Assembly: GCA_033819885.1 (NCBI GenBank)
Contig: JAQYUZ010000045.1
Location: 82,319-146,318, forward strand
Length of the DNA: 64,000 bases
Direction: 5' to 3'
Source: Microbotryomycetes sp. JL201
Taxonomy: Eukaryota > Basidiomycota > Microbotryomycetes
Both the position numbers and the translations under genes were made by a program. Each line of letters opens with the position of its first letter. The first letter of the stretch is position 1. This document shows, piece after piece, positions 55,476-64,000 of the stretch. Below the pieces are notes generated by a model. It ran no database searches and was not told the origin of the DNA. It worked only from the letters and a program-made list of their open reading frames with translations.

Positions 55476-57695
55476 ATGAATGGGCCCGAGCGTCAGCGCC
55501 GCCGCATCGAGGGCGCAGATGCGGCAGCGACCACGACGCCAGCGAGCACGTCAACTTCAGCCATCGCCACATCACCTGCCATCTCGGACACCGCACTTGT
55601 CGGCGGCGTGCGAGAGCTGACCGCCTTCAAAGACCAGCTACTCACCGAGCGCGCCTCGGACGGCTCATTGTCGCTGATGCTTGACGCAAACGCAGTCGAA
55701 AATCTCGCGTCGAGCATCAATCTCGTCTCAAATGCCTGTCAGTGGCCTTCGCCTGCGTGCTAGCCCTGACACAGCTGACCTCGCCACTCTACTCTCAAAC
55801 ACAGGTCTACTCGGTGCTATCACGACTGAGGAGCTGCTACAGAAGCTCGACATGATTAATCAAGTGTCAGACTACGCGGTCTATGCTCGCAGCCTCGCTC
55901 TGGAGCCAACATCGTCCTCGTCGACCCGACGGCTATCATCCGCCACTGAGGAAACTGATCTTGCCCGCAGTGCATTTGCTCGTCTGCCAGCGGACGTCAT
56001 CGACTTGATCATGGATCAACTTGCCGACTCGTACGCGCTGCCGAGCTGCACTTCGGATTGGAATTTCGGTCATCCAGACATGAAGCGCCACAAGTTCTGG
56101 GAAAACCTCGGTCTCATATCTCGCACATGCCAAACATTCCATTCCGTCTGCGGACCACGATTCTTGAGCGAGCTCCACACGGAGCCGCGCTACCTCGTCA
56201 AGCAGCTCAACTACCTTCGTCGCGACTCGTCTGCCAACTTGCGTCAGCAAATCAAAAGATTGTCGATTGGTTTGTTCGACTATGAGTACTCGTTATTAAG
56301 AAACTCGGCCGACGAAGGCTTCTCACTCCCGGAACTGCTCTCCCTCTTGCCAAATTTGACACATTTGTCTCTGTCGACGACTCGCACGATGCGTCGTCGC
56401 AGCCCAGAATCAGATTCGTTTTCGCAATACGTCGGCGGCGTCAACTTGATTGATGTCATCTGCGAGCACAACACGAAGCTACAGCACTTGAACTTTGACC
56501 CGCCTGGATCGGTCATTGACGTTGCCAAGCTCCTGCGCAAGTTGCCAGATCTTGAAACTCTCGCCCTAGGTGCTCATTTCGTACCCAACCGCGTTCTAAT
56601 GGCGGAGGCGACAGCCCGACTTCGCGTGTTTTGGGCGCCATCAGTCATCCTCAACGGACAACAGATCACAGCCATTTCGACTGACGCCTTGCGGTCGTTC
56701 GCCGTCGCAGTGGATCCAGAAGGTCTCATCCTGAGCAGTGTACCACAAGCAAGTTCGCCAGCAGCCAATTTAAGTGCATTGGACAAAGCTTTCGAAAACC
56801 TCGGACCACAATTGCGCGAGCTATGCGTGACCGTGCCAAACGTGGATTCAGCTGATATGACGGGCGCGTTCGGCCAGTTTGTCACCACATTGGCTCTCAG
56901 TGAGCTCTCTGAAGCGGCATGAAATAGATCAAGAAAATTGCTGACATGCATCTAGCTATGATTGAAGCAGCTCCAGCGCCAGATCAAGCGGGTCCTGCGC
57001 CAGATCGAGCGGGTCCTGCAGGCATTGCCGGCTCAGACAATGGAAACGGCCATGGCCAAGCCAATGGAACTGCCGGTGAGGTGAACGACCGAGACAATGC
57101 CGAACAACTGCCCGCTCCTGGCCCGGCGCCGGCGGCAGCACGCCCTCCTGCCAACGCGCCCGCGCCCCTCATGCGTGGCCCTCCTGGAATACTTCCACCT
57201 CAGATGTTCGTGTTTCCCGGCGGTGCACCTCTCCAGCGTCGCAATCGAAACGGGCACAATCGCACAGGTGATCGCACTCCGCTCGGTCCTGATGGCAACA
57301 ACATCCCCGAGCCGCCTTTGCCGTTCTTTTTTGACAAGTTCGTGCGATCCTGTCCCAATCTTTGGCATTTGGGTTTGCTTGGCCAGCAATACACACACGA
57401 GCTGCTATTCGATCTTCCGTCAAATCTGGAGCACTTGTGTTTGTCGAAACCTGGTCAAACCGAATCTCTCGGTGGAGGAATCGCGACTCCCCAGGTTTCA
57501 GAATCCAGCGCAGTCGTCGAACACCTGTGCACATTGATCAGCTCGACATCTGATCGACAAGTCCGCCGCGGTTTGAAACGAGTGGAATTGAGTGGCAAAG
57601 CTGGAGAATGGAAAGCGTCCGAGAGAAAAATGGTCAAGGAAGCTTGTGACAAAGCAAACGTAGATTACGCCAGCGTGGATATCCTACCTCCGTAA
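55476..57695 (+). CDS. F-box / leucine-rich protein with Pro/Ala/Gly-rich insertion
   Basis: The first in-frame ATG is 55476. After a Ser/Thr/Ala-rich start and an intron near 55739-55805, the F-box-like segment is ARSAFARLPADVIDLIMDQL, followed by leucine-rich blocks LPELLSLLPNLTHLSLS, TKLQHLNFDPPG, LLRKLPDLETLALGAHFVP and LRELCVTVPN. An apparent stop near 56920 is removed by a 56-nt intron (56900-56955, branch CTGAC), joining a Pro/Ala/Gly-rich linker (with a 21-nt direct duplication coding APDQAGP/APDRAGP around 56976-57018) and a final leucine-rich part: CPNLWHLGLLGQQYTHELLF, LPSNLEHLCLSKPG, RGLKRVELSG. Likely an SCF substrate adaptor; the target is unknown. Confidence 0.72.
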
Positions 57696-58059
57696 GAGTG
57701 CTTGTGCTTCATTTCGGTTTCGCAATGCCACGCTTGCTTTCCTTCGTGAGAATTCGCTCGGCCGCGAGCGTCGAGGTTTTCAGTTGCCAGGGGGCGCATT
57801 GAGGAACTTGAATGGTCTCAGCTGATGACAAAACTGCTCAATAGAGGGGTTGAAGCATCGGCGGATGTCATGCAGCCAGGCCTAACACTCTGAAGCAGCT
57901 CAATTTTCAAATCAGCCTCAACTCGCCTCCGAGTTGGCTGCCGACCACTTCTGCAAGCATATGCGCAGTGGAAATGCTGAAACATGGACTTGCTGGATAG
58001 GAGGTGAAAAAAATTGCTTATACTCATATGTTCTAGCTTTGACCTTGGCTGTCATCCAA
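57696..58059. other. Intergenic region upstream of tRNA-Asp
   Basis: 364 bp: the 3' flank of the F-box gene and the 5' flank of the tRNA. Nothing else was recognised. Confidence 0.5.
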
Positions 58060-58141
58060 TTCTCGTTAGTATATCGGTTAGTATACACGCCTGTCATTAA
58101 TCGGGGCGCGTGAGAGCCGGGTTCGACTCCCGGACGGGAAG
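58060..58141 (+). tRNA. tRNA-Asp (GTC) with a 10-nt intron
   Basis: Complete cloverleaf: acceptor ttctcgt/acgggaa (58060-58066 with 58134-58140; one G-U pair), discriminator G58141, D-arm gtat/gtat, anticodon stem cacgc (58086-58090) with gcgtg (58108-58112), anticodon gtc at 58093-58095, variable loop agag, T-arm ccggg-ttcgact-cccgg. The anticodon loop is interrupted one base 3' of the anticodon by a 10-nt intron (58097-58106, ttaatcgggg), the canonical eukaryotic position. The mature tRNA is 72 nt before CCA addition. A-box and B-box (ggttcgactcc) sequences are intact. Confidence 0.96.
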
Positions 58142-58147
58142 CATCTC

Positions 58148-58152
58148 TTTTT
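58148..58152 (+). terminator. Pol III T5 terminator of tRNA-Asp
   Basis: A run of five T residues begins seven bases after the last tRNA nucleotide, the normal RNA polymerase III termination signal. Confidence 0.85.
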
Positions 58153-58323
58153 GTCATTCTTTTGCTTGGTCAACTTCGTTTGCATCGTGAAGGATCATTG
58201 CATTCACTGAAAAAACGTTCGGCGGTCTTTGCCTTTTTGTTTGCGATCTGCGACTTTTCTTTTGACCCGTTTCGCCATTGACTTCTTTTTGTTCTTGCCC
58301 AGTGCCCCAGATCAATCTCGGCT

Positions 58324-60894
58324 ATGTACGTGAGTCGCTAGCGCACAGAAGGAGCAACAAAAGCTGTCTGACGCTGTTGTGTATCTCAGATATTTGCTCC
58401 TGCAACTCGACGAGCGCTCGCTTCGGCCGCGCCGCCGTGCGTCTGCAGGGCAACAGCTCCTTTGGACGTTTTGGCGCCAGCATACGCAAGACATGCGCTT
58501 GTTGAGTGCCACAAACTTGTGCACACCGCGGCAGACGCTGTGACAACGGAGAAACCACTCGGTGCACCTCGACGCAAACCTTTACACAAAAGGACAGCAA
58601 GTCCGTCCACGTCCAATTCGCCTGCAGATATCTTGCAAAAAGTCAGATTGACTTCGCCGCAAGCTGGCGCCGAAGAACCTGCGAAAGCCGTTGTTGCCAC
58701 GGCTGAGGAGCACAATCGAGCACTGCAGAATATCCTAGCTGGACCAAGATACAAGAGAGTCGAAGACAGGTTTTCGCGAGCTTTTGAGCAAGGTTGGACA
58801 CGGATAAGGCTCGCTGGGAACGTGGCTCGACCAAGGGCAGAGGATCTCGCTTTTGTTCTCGACACGACTCACGCTGCGCTCAAAAGCGACAAAAACGGGG
58901 CAAAGTGGCAACAAGTCAAAGAGCTTGTATTATGGCTGGCTGGAGAGCACGACGCCCCCGGTGTCGTTGCTTGGTGCTGGAAACAGCTACGCTTCGGAGG
59001 TTTTGACGGCGCCAAAAGGGTCGTCGAAACTTGGCAAGCCGTTTCGAGTGGTGCGCACGCGAAGCTGAGAAATGGTGATCAAGCAATCGACTTTGCTCTC
59101 AAGAGCAATCGGCCTTTCATTGACAGGAGCGACCACCTACCTGGCGGCGTGTTTGCTGCGTATGTGGCCGCGCGCTATGTCCTGAATTCGGAGGAGCCGG
59201 TGCCTCAAGCATTCTCAGAGGTTCTTCCGAGCTTGTTGATGTCGCAAGCTCCGTTTCTCAAATCTTTCGTGGAACGGGGTCTCGATAGAAATCTGCAAGA
59301 TGCCTTCTCGCTACACGACCGTGAACGGATGAAAGCTTGGATCATGCAAACGTACTGCGCTCAGATGTGGTTCGACAGTCGTTCACGTACCCCAGGATTT
59401 GTCATCGTTCGCTTGGCCAGACAGTATTTCCGGACGGCGCAGCCAGCGCAAGCTTGGCAACTTTGGACTATCTTGGCACAAGCTATTGAGGACGAACACG
59501 TTTCATGGATTTCAACGGAAAATTGGGCCGATAACGGTAACGCAAGGTTACTGACAGAAGCTACGCTCGAGGACGCGGCCTCCCCCGAGATAGAGCTGGA
59601 ATCTCTTGGCAACGCGGAACTCGACGCCGCCCGGTCGCGAGTCAGGACAATAGGAACAGCATATCTGTCTCAGGCACATGTCGTCCCGTTCTTGTCCGGC
59701 TTTACGCGGGCCGAAATGTACGACAAGGCGACACAACTGTGGTCCTGGCTTGGCGAGCGCGGCTTGCATCCTGGCGCGGCCTTGTGGAACGCTCTCATTT
59801 TCGGTTACGCCGCGCGTGGTGACGTTGATGCGGTCGAGCGCGTCGTGCAGGACATGCAGGCGGCTGGCGTCGAGCCTGACGTTGATACATGGCTCGAGCG
59901 AATCTCGGCACGGTTCGAAAACAAGCAGCCTGACGAAGCAATGCGATTGGCCGAGGATATGGAGCGAGCAAGTGCGGCTGCTCAGCAGGTGAATGGCAGA
60001 CTGCCGCCGACGGCGTATGACCGTATCATTTTGGGCCTGCTCGCCAACGGCCGACCGGAGGAAGCCGAGGGCGTACTCGAGCACATGGACCGCGTCGGTG
60101 TTCCGCCCACTGTACACACGATCAATAATATTTTGCGCTACTACACTCGCTCGCGCAAGCCGGATTTACTAGCCATTGTGCGCTGTATCCAGCAAATCTC
60201 AACCAGACGACTTGAGGCCGATGTGTATACGTACACGATGGTCTTGCAGTCGCTACTGAACGCCGGGCACAAGGACGCAGTAGCCAAAGTGATCAAGATG
60301 ATGGAAGCGAGTGGCGTCAAGCCGACACCAACGACATATGGAACAATCATTCATAACTTGGCCTCCTCTGGCGAGCCCGAAAAGCTGCAGGCTGCCGTCA
60401 AGCTCGTTGAAGAGATGGAGGCGAAAGGAATTGCGACGAATGAAATCATCTATACGTCCGTCATGCAAGGTTTCTTGCGGGCTGCCGCACAAACCCCTGG
60501 TCCTGCCGGTCGTATTCATCCATATGTTGAGGCTGCGTTCCAGCTCAAAGAGCGCATGCAAGACCGCAATATTCTCATCAATCGGATTGCGTACAACGCT
60601 TTGATTGGCGCTGCGCTTCAGTTGAGGAGCACCGGCGGAGTTGAGCTGGCCATGACGTTATTTCGCGAACTGCAACAACAGCGACGGCTATGGACCGACA
60701 ATGAGATTGATCGGGCAGGCAAGGTTGTGCCTTTGGCGCAGACTTGGCTCGTAGTGTTGAGCGGATTGGCCGAGATAGGTCAGTGGCGCTTGGGGCGCGA
60801 GTTGGTAGCAGAGATGGAACAAAGCGGGTTTCAGGCGCAAGGCAGAGCGCTCATCAGGGTGGTAGACAAGATTCAACGAGGGGGATCCGTTTGA
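58324..60894 (+). CDS. Pentatricopeptide-repeat protein, predicted mitochondrial
   Basis: PPR proteins bind specific organellar RNAs. The first exon is inferred as ATGTAC (58324-58329); a 60-nt intron (58330-58389, branch CTGAC) joins it to IFAPATRRALASAAPPCVC, an Arg/Ala-rich start typical of mitochondrial targeting. The continuous second exon runs to 60894. Helix-turn-helix PPR units are clearest in the C-terminal half: ALWNALIFGYAARGDVDAVE, TAYDRIILGLLANGRPEEAE, HTINNILRYYTRSRKPDLL, YTYTMVLQSLLNAGHKDAVA, TTYGTIIHNLASSGEPEKL and IIYTSVMQGFLRAAAQ, each followed by an M.. .GV.P-type end (MEASGVKPT, MDRVGVPPT). About 850 residues. Without exon 1 there is no early ATG, which supports the split start. 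RNA target unknown. Confidence 0.87.
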
Positions 60895-61112
60895 TAGCTG
60901 CTAGTGATGCAACCGCGGGTCGCGCCTAAGTTGAAAGACCCAAGTCTCGCGCAGTCGTGCTCCTCTCGCACTTGCACCTCAATTCTGAACTCGACACCCG
61001 CGTCTCGCCCGCCGCTCTTGGCAGTTATCAAGTCGGCTGTCTGTGGACCAAGTAGAATCCGGGTGCTCGACATTAGAGCATACGCAGCGAGTTGAGCGAC
61101 GGTCCGAAGGCC

Positions 61113-63703
61113 ATGGCAGACAGCGAGCACGGTCAGTGCAGCAGAGCAGTTTCAATTGGAGACTTTCTGTGCAAACGTCGGCTGACTGTCGCGCCCGTGT
61201 GCGCATGTCGTCTGCTGCAGGCTCTGCGTCGCAGGATGCGTCTGCCGCTCATTCGTCGAACAAGGCGCGGACGTTCATGGCCTACTCTCGCATGACGCTC
61301 TTGTCTCTACACAAGTCGCCGCTCGTGCCGACGAGGCCCGACGGCATGAAGGAGTTGAGCGAGTGGTACGGGTGAGTGCCCATCGCTCGGTCTGCGACGA
61401 CATGGCGTCACACGGCGACACAATGCGGGCTAGAAATGGCAAAAGCCAAGGTCAAAGCTCGATCAAAGCTGACAGATGCTGCCTGCGCGCCCACCAGCGA
61501 ATACACGGGCCAGCCTGCGTCACCGCCGACAAAGCCCAGAGACTTGCATCATCAAGGTCGAAACGCTCACGGTGCTCACGGACAAGCCAACTCACCGCCA
61601 TCTCACTCGGCATCTCGCTCAAATCCGTTCACAAACTTTGGCCGGTTCGGAGTCGACGGCGGACTCGAAGGCACTGGCGCCATTGGCTCGGCTGGCAAGT
61701 TTGCATCACTCGCAGGACTTGGATCTGGAAACGGACCCGAAAAGCGCAGGGACGCTCCGGGCGAAATCAGCTTGGCCGGCACAGGCAGACAGGGCAGGTA
61801 TACCGAAAGTGGCAAGCCTGGTTCGTCGTATTTTACGAACGAGCGCGACCGCAGCGAACGCATGAAAGGAAAGCAGGATGGGGCATCCGGAGGCAGCAAA
61901 CGCGATGAGAATGCTGTTGGCAAACGAGGAGATCGCCGAACGAAGGCAGAAGATGGCGGCTGGAGGAGCGTACCTGCAACGGGCGGTGAGTGCGATTGCT
62001 ATACGCCGCTCAAGTGGTTCATGACTGCTGAGGTTGCGATGCATTCCGACCGACAGACCGGAGAGGACAAAGGACAGACGTCGGCGCAGCTCGCGACGCT
62101 CGGAGGGACGAACGAGGGGGCAGCGCCCGGTCTGGCCGTCCTGCTTGGATGGACGATGAAGGTCCGAGGCGCTCTGCAGAGCCGGCTTGGTTGGACGAAC
62201 CCGCTGCAGGCATGATGACGTTTGAGGCTGGTCGAGGTATCGATTTACCCGCTGCGACAGACGGCATGGACTCGATCCAAGCATGGAAGAAACAGATGAA
62301 AGAGATGGAAGGCAAGGCGAATCCTTTGCAAAACGTAGAATCGCAACCGAAAGCGTCCGTTTTTGCTACTTTGATCAACAAAGCCGATCCGTCGACAAAA
62401 ACAACAGACGGGGCAGATAAGCCAGTGACGCCGGAAGAAACTCGCGCACCGATGACTGAAGCAAAATCAGCCGAAGGCGGCAGGGGCAGCCGTTTTGCCC
62501 GCTTCTTTGACGGAAAACCAGCCACGCAAGCAGCGCCCTCGCCTCAATCTTTGCACACCGACAAGGTCGCGCCCAACTTTTTTGACGCCATGCTGGCAAA
62601 GTCGTCAAAGTCTCCGGCCCCAACTGGAAGCCCTGGTCCGTCAAAGGAAGACGCAGAAAGCATGTCCCGGCTGCTGGGCATGCTGCAGATGTCGGGCGTG
62701 AGTTTGCTCTTTGCGCGCTACACTCCTCAAATCGACTGACATGTGCGTGCAGGCCCGTGCAGCTTCACCTTCCGATTCACGAGCTAGTCCGATGACGTCG
62801 CCGCCGCCGCAACCAGTTGCCGCGCCACTCTCCGACGAACGCAAAGGGAGCCGATTTGGCTTCTCCCAGTCTCCGTCACATGTCGATCTTTCGAATAAGC
62901 CGCCGACATCCGTTCAGTCATTCTCAGACTCGCTGCAATCTTTTGGCTTGCCAGCGCTTGGAATGGACGCACGCGGGCATAACAAACACGTCGAACATTC
63001 GCAAAGCAACCATTCGAGGTCATCTTCGACCCAGCTTCATCATGTCTCGCACGTCTCGCACGGAGCGGGCTCAGGCTCGGGCTTCCCAGTTAGCTTGAGC
63101 CATACTGGACAACAACCAGCCCCAATGACTTCACTTCCACCTGTGCCAAATGCCAGTCATGCACCGTTGCTCAGCCCGATGTCAGCTGCGTCGCATCCTT
63201 TGCCGCCACCTGGCATGCCTCCCTCTCGCGATGGCATGCCGCCACATTCGCTACCAGGTAGCGTGGGACATCCGTTACCGCCAGTAGCTCCGAGCAATCG
63301 TCCTTCGGGCATGCCACCTCTCTCAGGGCCTCCACCGCTAGGAGACTTGCCAGCGCATCTTCGCCACCTGCTGCCTTCTCCACCACCCAGTGGTTTCCCG
63401 CCGGGACAGCAACCTGTCCTGCACACGATCCACCAAGATGGCAATCGTCAGCCTCCTTCAATGATGCCAGGCGGCATGCATCCTCCCCATTTCATGATGT
63501 ACCCACCTCCACCTCCATCGTCGTTTTCGGGACAGTTGCCCCCCAATTTCAGGAACGTGCCGCCAATGCAGCCACCAAACATGGCCAATGTACCATTCAA
63601 CGCTCAGGGCTTACCCGACTTGATGGCGCTCCTCAACTCGGGCGGTGGTGGCGCTGCTTCAAGTCGATTGCCGCCTGCATCCCCACAGCAGCCTCGTCAA
63701 TGA
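61113..63703 (+). CDS. eIF4E-binding protein, Eap1/4E-T-like
   Basis: Predicted translational repressor that docks on eIF4E. Exons: 61113-61131, 61221-61371, 61498-61985, 62090-about 62700, then from about 62754 to 63703. The spliced N-terminus MADSEHGSASQD leads within about 30 residues to YSRMTLLSL, which fits the eIF4E-binding consensus YxxxxL-phi, followed by HKSPLVPTRPDGMKELSEWY. Downstream it is disordered, with SNPFTNFGRFG, DGGWRSVPATG, paired GRPAWMDDEGP and AEPAWLDEP motifs, GSRFARFFDGKP, then a Pro/Met/His-rich tail (PPGMPPSRDGMPPHSLPG; MMPGGMHPPHFMMYPPPPP). 'RFARFF' and 'PAW.D' segments are features of 4E-T/Eap1 families. The exon 3 start at 61498 is chosen because it alone restores frame after a CTGAC branch site. 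Confidence 0.82.
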
Positions 63704-64000
63704 GCTAACAGAGGTAATGCATGTGGCAATGTTACTGTAGTCTTTCTTCTTCATAGCCTAGCCTGATGTAGTGTAATAGTTTTGAAACACAGTCCTTCTC
63801 GTCAGCAAACATTCGAGCTTGGTCCGGTCAGCTTAAGAAGACGAAATGCACTGAGGTCGTGCATGTGCTTGCCAAAGACTGGAAAGATGGAAAACAGCCA
63901 CTTGGATTCGCAAGCGAGCTCTGAATGATGATGGAAATGTGGGTTGGTCGGCGTCGTATTGACAATCAACAAAGGACAACAAATGAATAAAATAAAGGGG
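63704..64000. other. 3' flank of the eIF4E-binding protein gene
   Basis: 297 bp to the window edge. It contains an A/T-rich end (about 63980-63996, aatgaataaaataaa) that resembles polyadenylation signals. No gene was recognised. Confidence 0.5.

Noticed and set aside
56946-57695. Independent gene downstream of the second F-box protein
   Set aside because: A 56-nt intron with a CTGAC branch (56900-56955) joins it in frame, and the leucine-rich pattern continues on both sides.
60873-61130. Minus-strand open frame between the PPR and eIF4E-binding protein genes
   Set aside because: It overlaps the PPR end and the Eap1-like promoter and first exon, lacks an ATG at its 5' end and has no recognised family.

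Overview
This window looks like nuclear DNA from an intron-rich basidiomycete fungus. The genes are split by many short introns (mostly about 50-120 nt, GT-AG, with CTGAC/CTGAT-like branch sites). The gene set is fungal: a velvet regulator, a CFEM GPI-protein, KEI1, SMP3, TFIIIA, and a CSL factor in an organism without Notch. Gene density is about one per 2 kb and no transposon is visible. The pattern fits a compact Pucciniomycotina-type genome (for example a Mixia-like lineage), but that placement is an inference and is not proven by any single sequence.

Layout. 0-5.3 kb: partial SMP3 (GPI mannosyltransferase IV), an F-box-like protein, a CLC-type H+/Cl- exchanger. 5.3-6.7 kb: no confident gene. 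6.7-13 kb: velvet regulator, dynein light chain LC8, VPS9-domain Rab5 GEF. 13-25.9 kb: a stretch rich in translation, RNA and organelle genes: ubiquitin-S27a and RPL37 (divergent), TIM23 and TFIIIA (divergent), eIF3h and PEX16 (divergent), KEI1, tRNA-splicing endonuclease SEN2. 26-35 kb: dynein intermediate chain, ABHD12-like lipase, SH3BGR-like thioredoxin-fold protein, pyruvate kinase. 35-38 kb: a disordered hypothetical protein and a member of an uncharacterised fungal family. 38.3-42.8 kb: a tandem pair of Baeyer-Villiger-type flavin monooxygenases. 43-50 kb: CFEM protein, CSL transcription factor, secreted glycine-rich protein. 50-55 kb: MFS transporter, NOSIP-type E3 ligase, THP3/LENG8-type SAC3 protein. 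55-64 kb: second F-box protein, an intron-containing tRNA-Asp, a mitochondrial PPR protein and an Eap1/4E-T-like eIF4E-binding protein.

How the genes relate. Most are housekeeping genes placed by chance, with nine head-to-head pairs separated by roughly 100-390 bp that probably share promoters. Three links are worth noting. LC8 and the dynein intermediate chain lie about 17 kb apart, and the intermediate chain carries an LC8-type IQT motif. SEN2, a tRNA-intron endonuclease subunit, shares the window with an intron-bearing tRNA-Asp. The two monooxygenases are close paralogues that differ by two introns.

No clearly novel multi-gene system (CRISPR, defence island, complete biosynthetic cluster) is visible. 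The unusual signals are mostly in gene structure: GC-AG introns with GCAAG donors, six-base first coding exons, in-frame stop-free introns (one next to a SEN2 catalytic residue), cysteine-module micro-exons in the CFEM gene, and an Ala-rich insertion in the TIM23 matrix loop. Exon boundaries were placed by eye from splice signals and protein family continuity. Where no boundary is stated, only the outer span is claimed.
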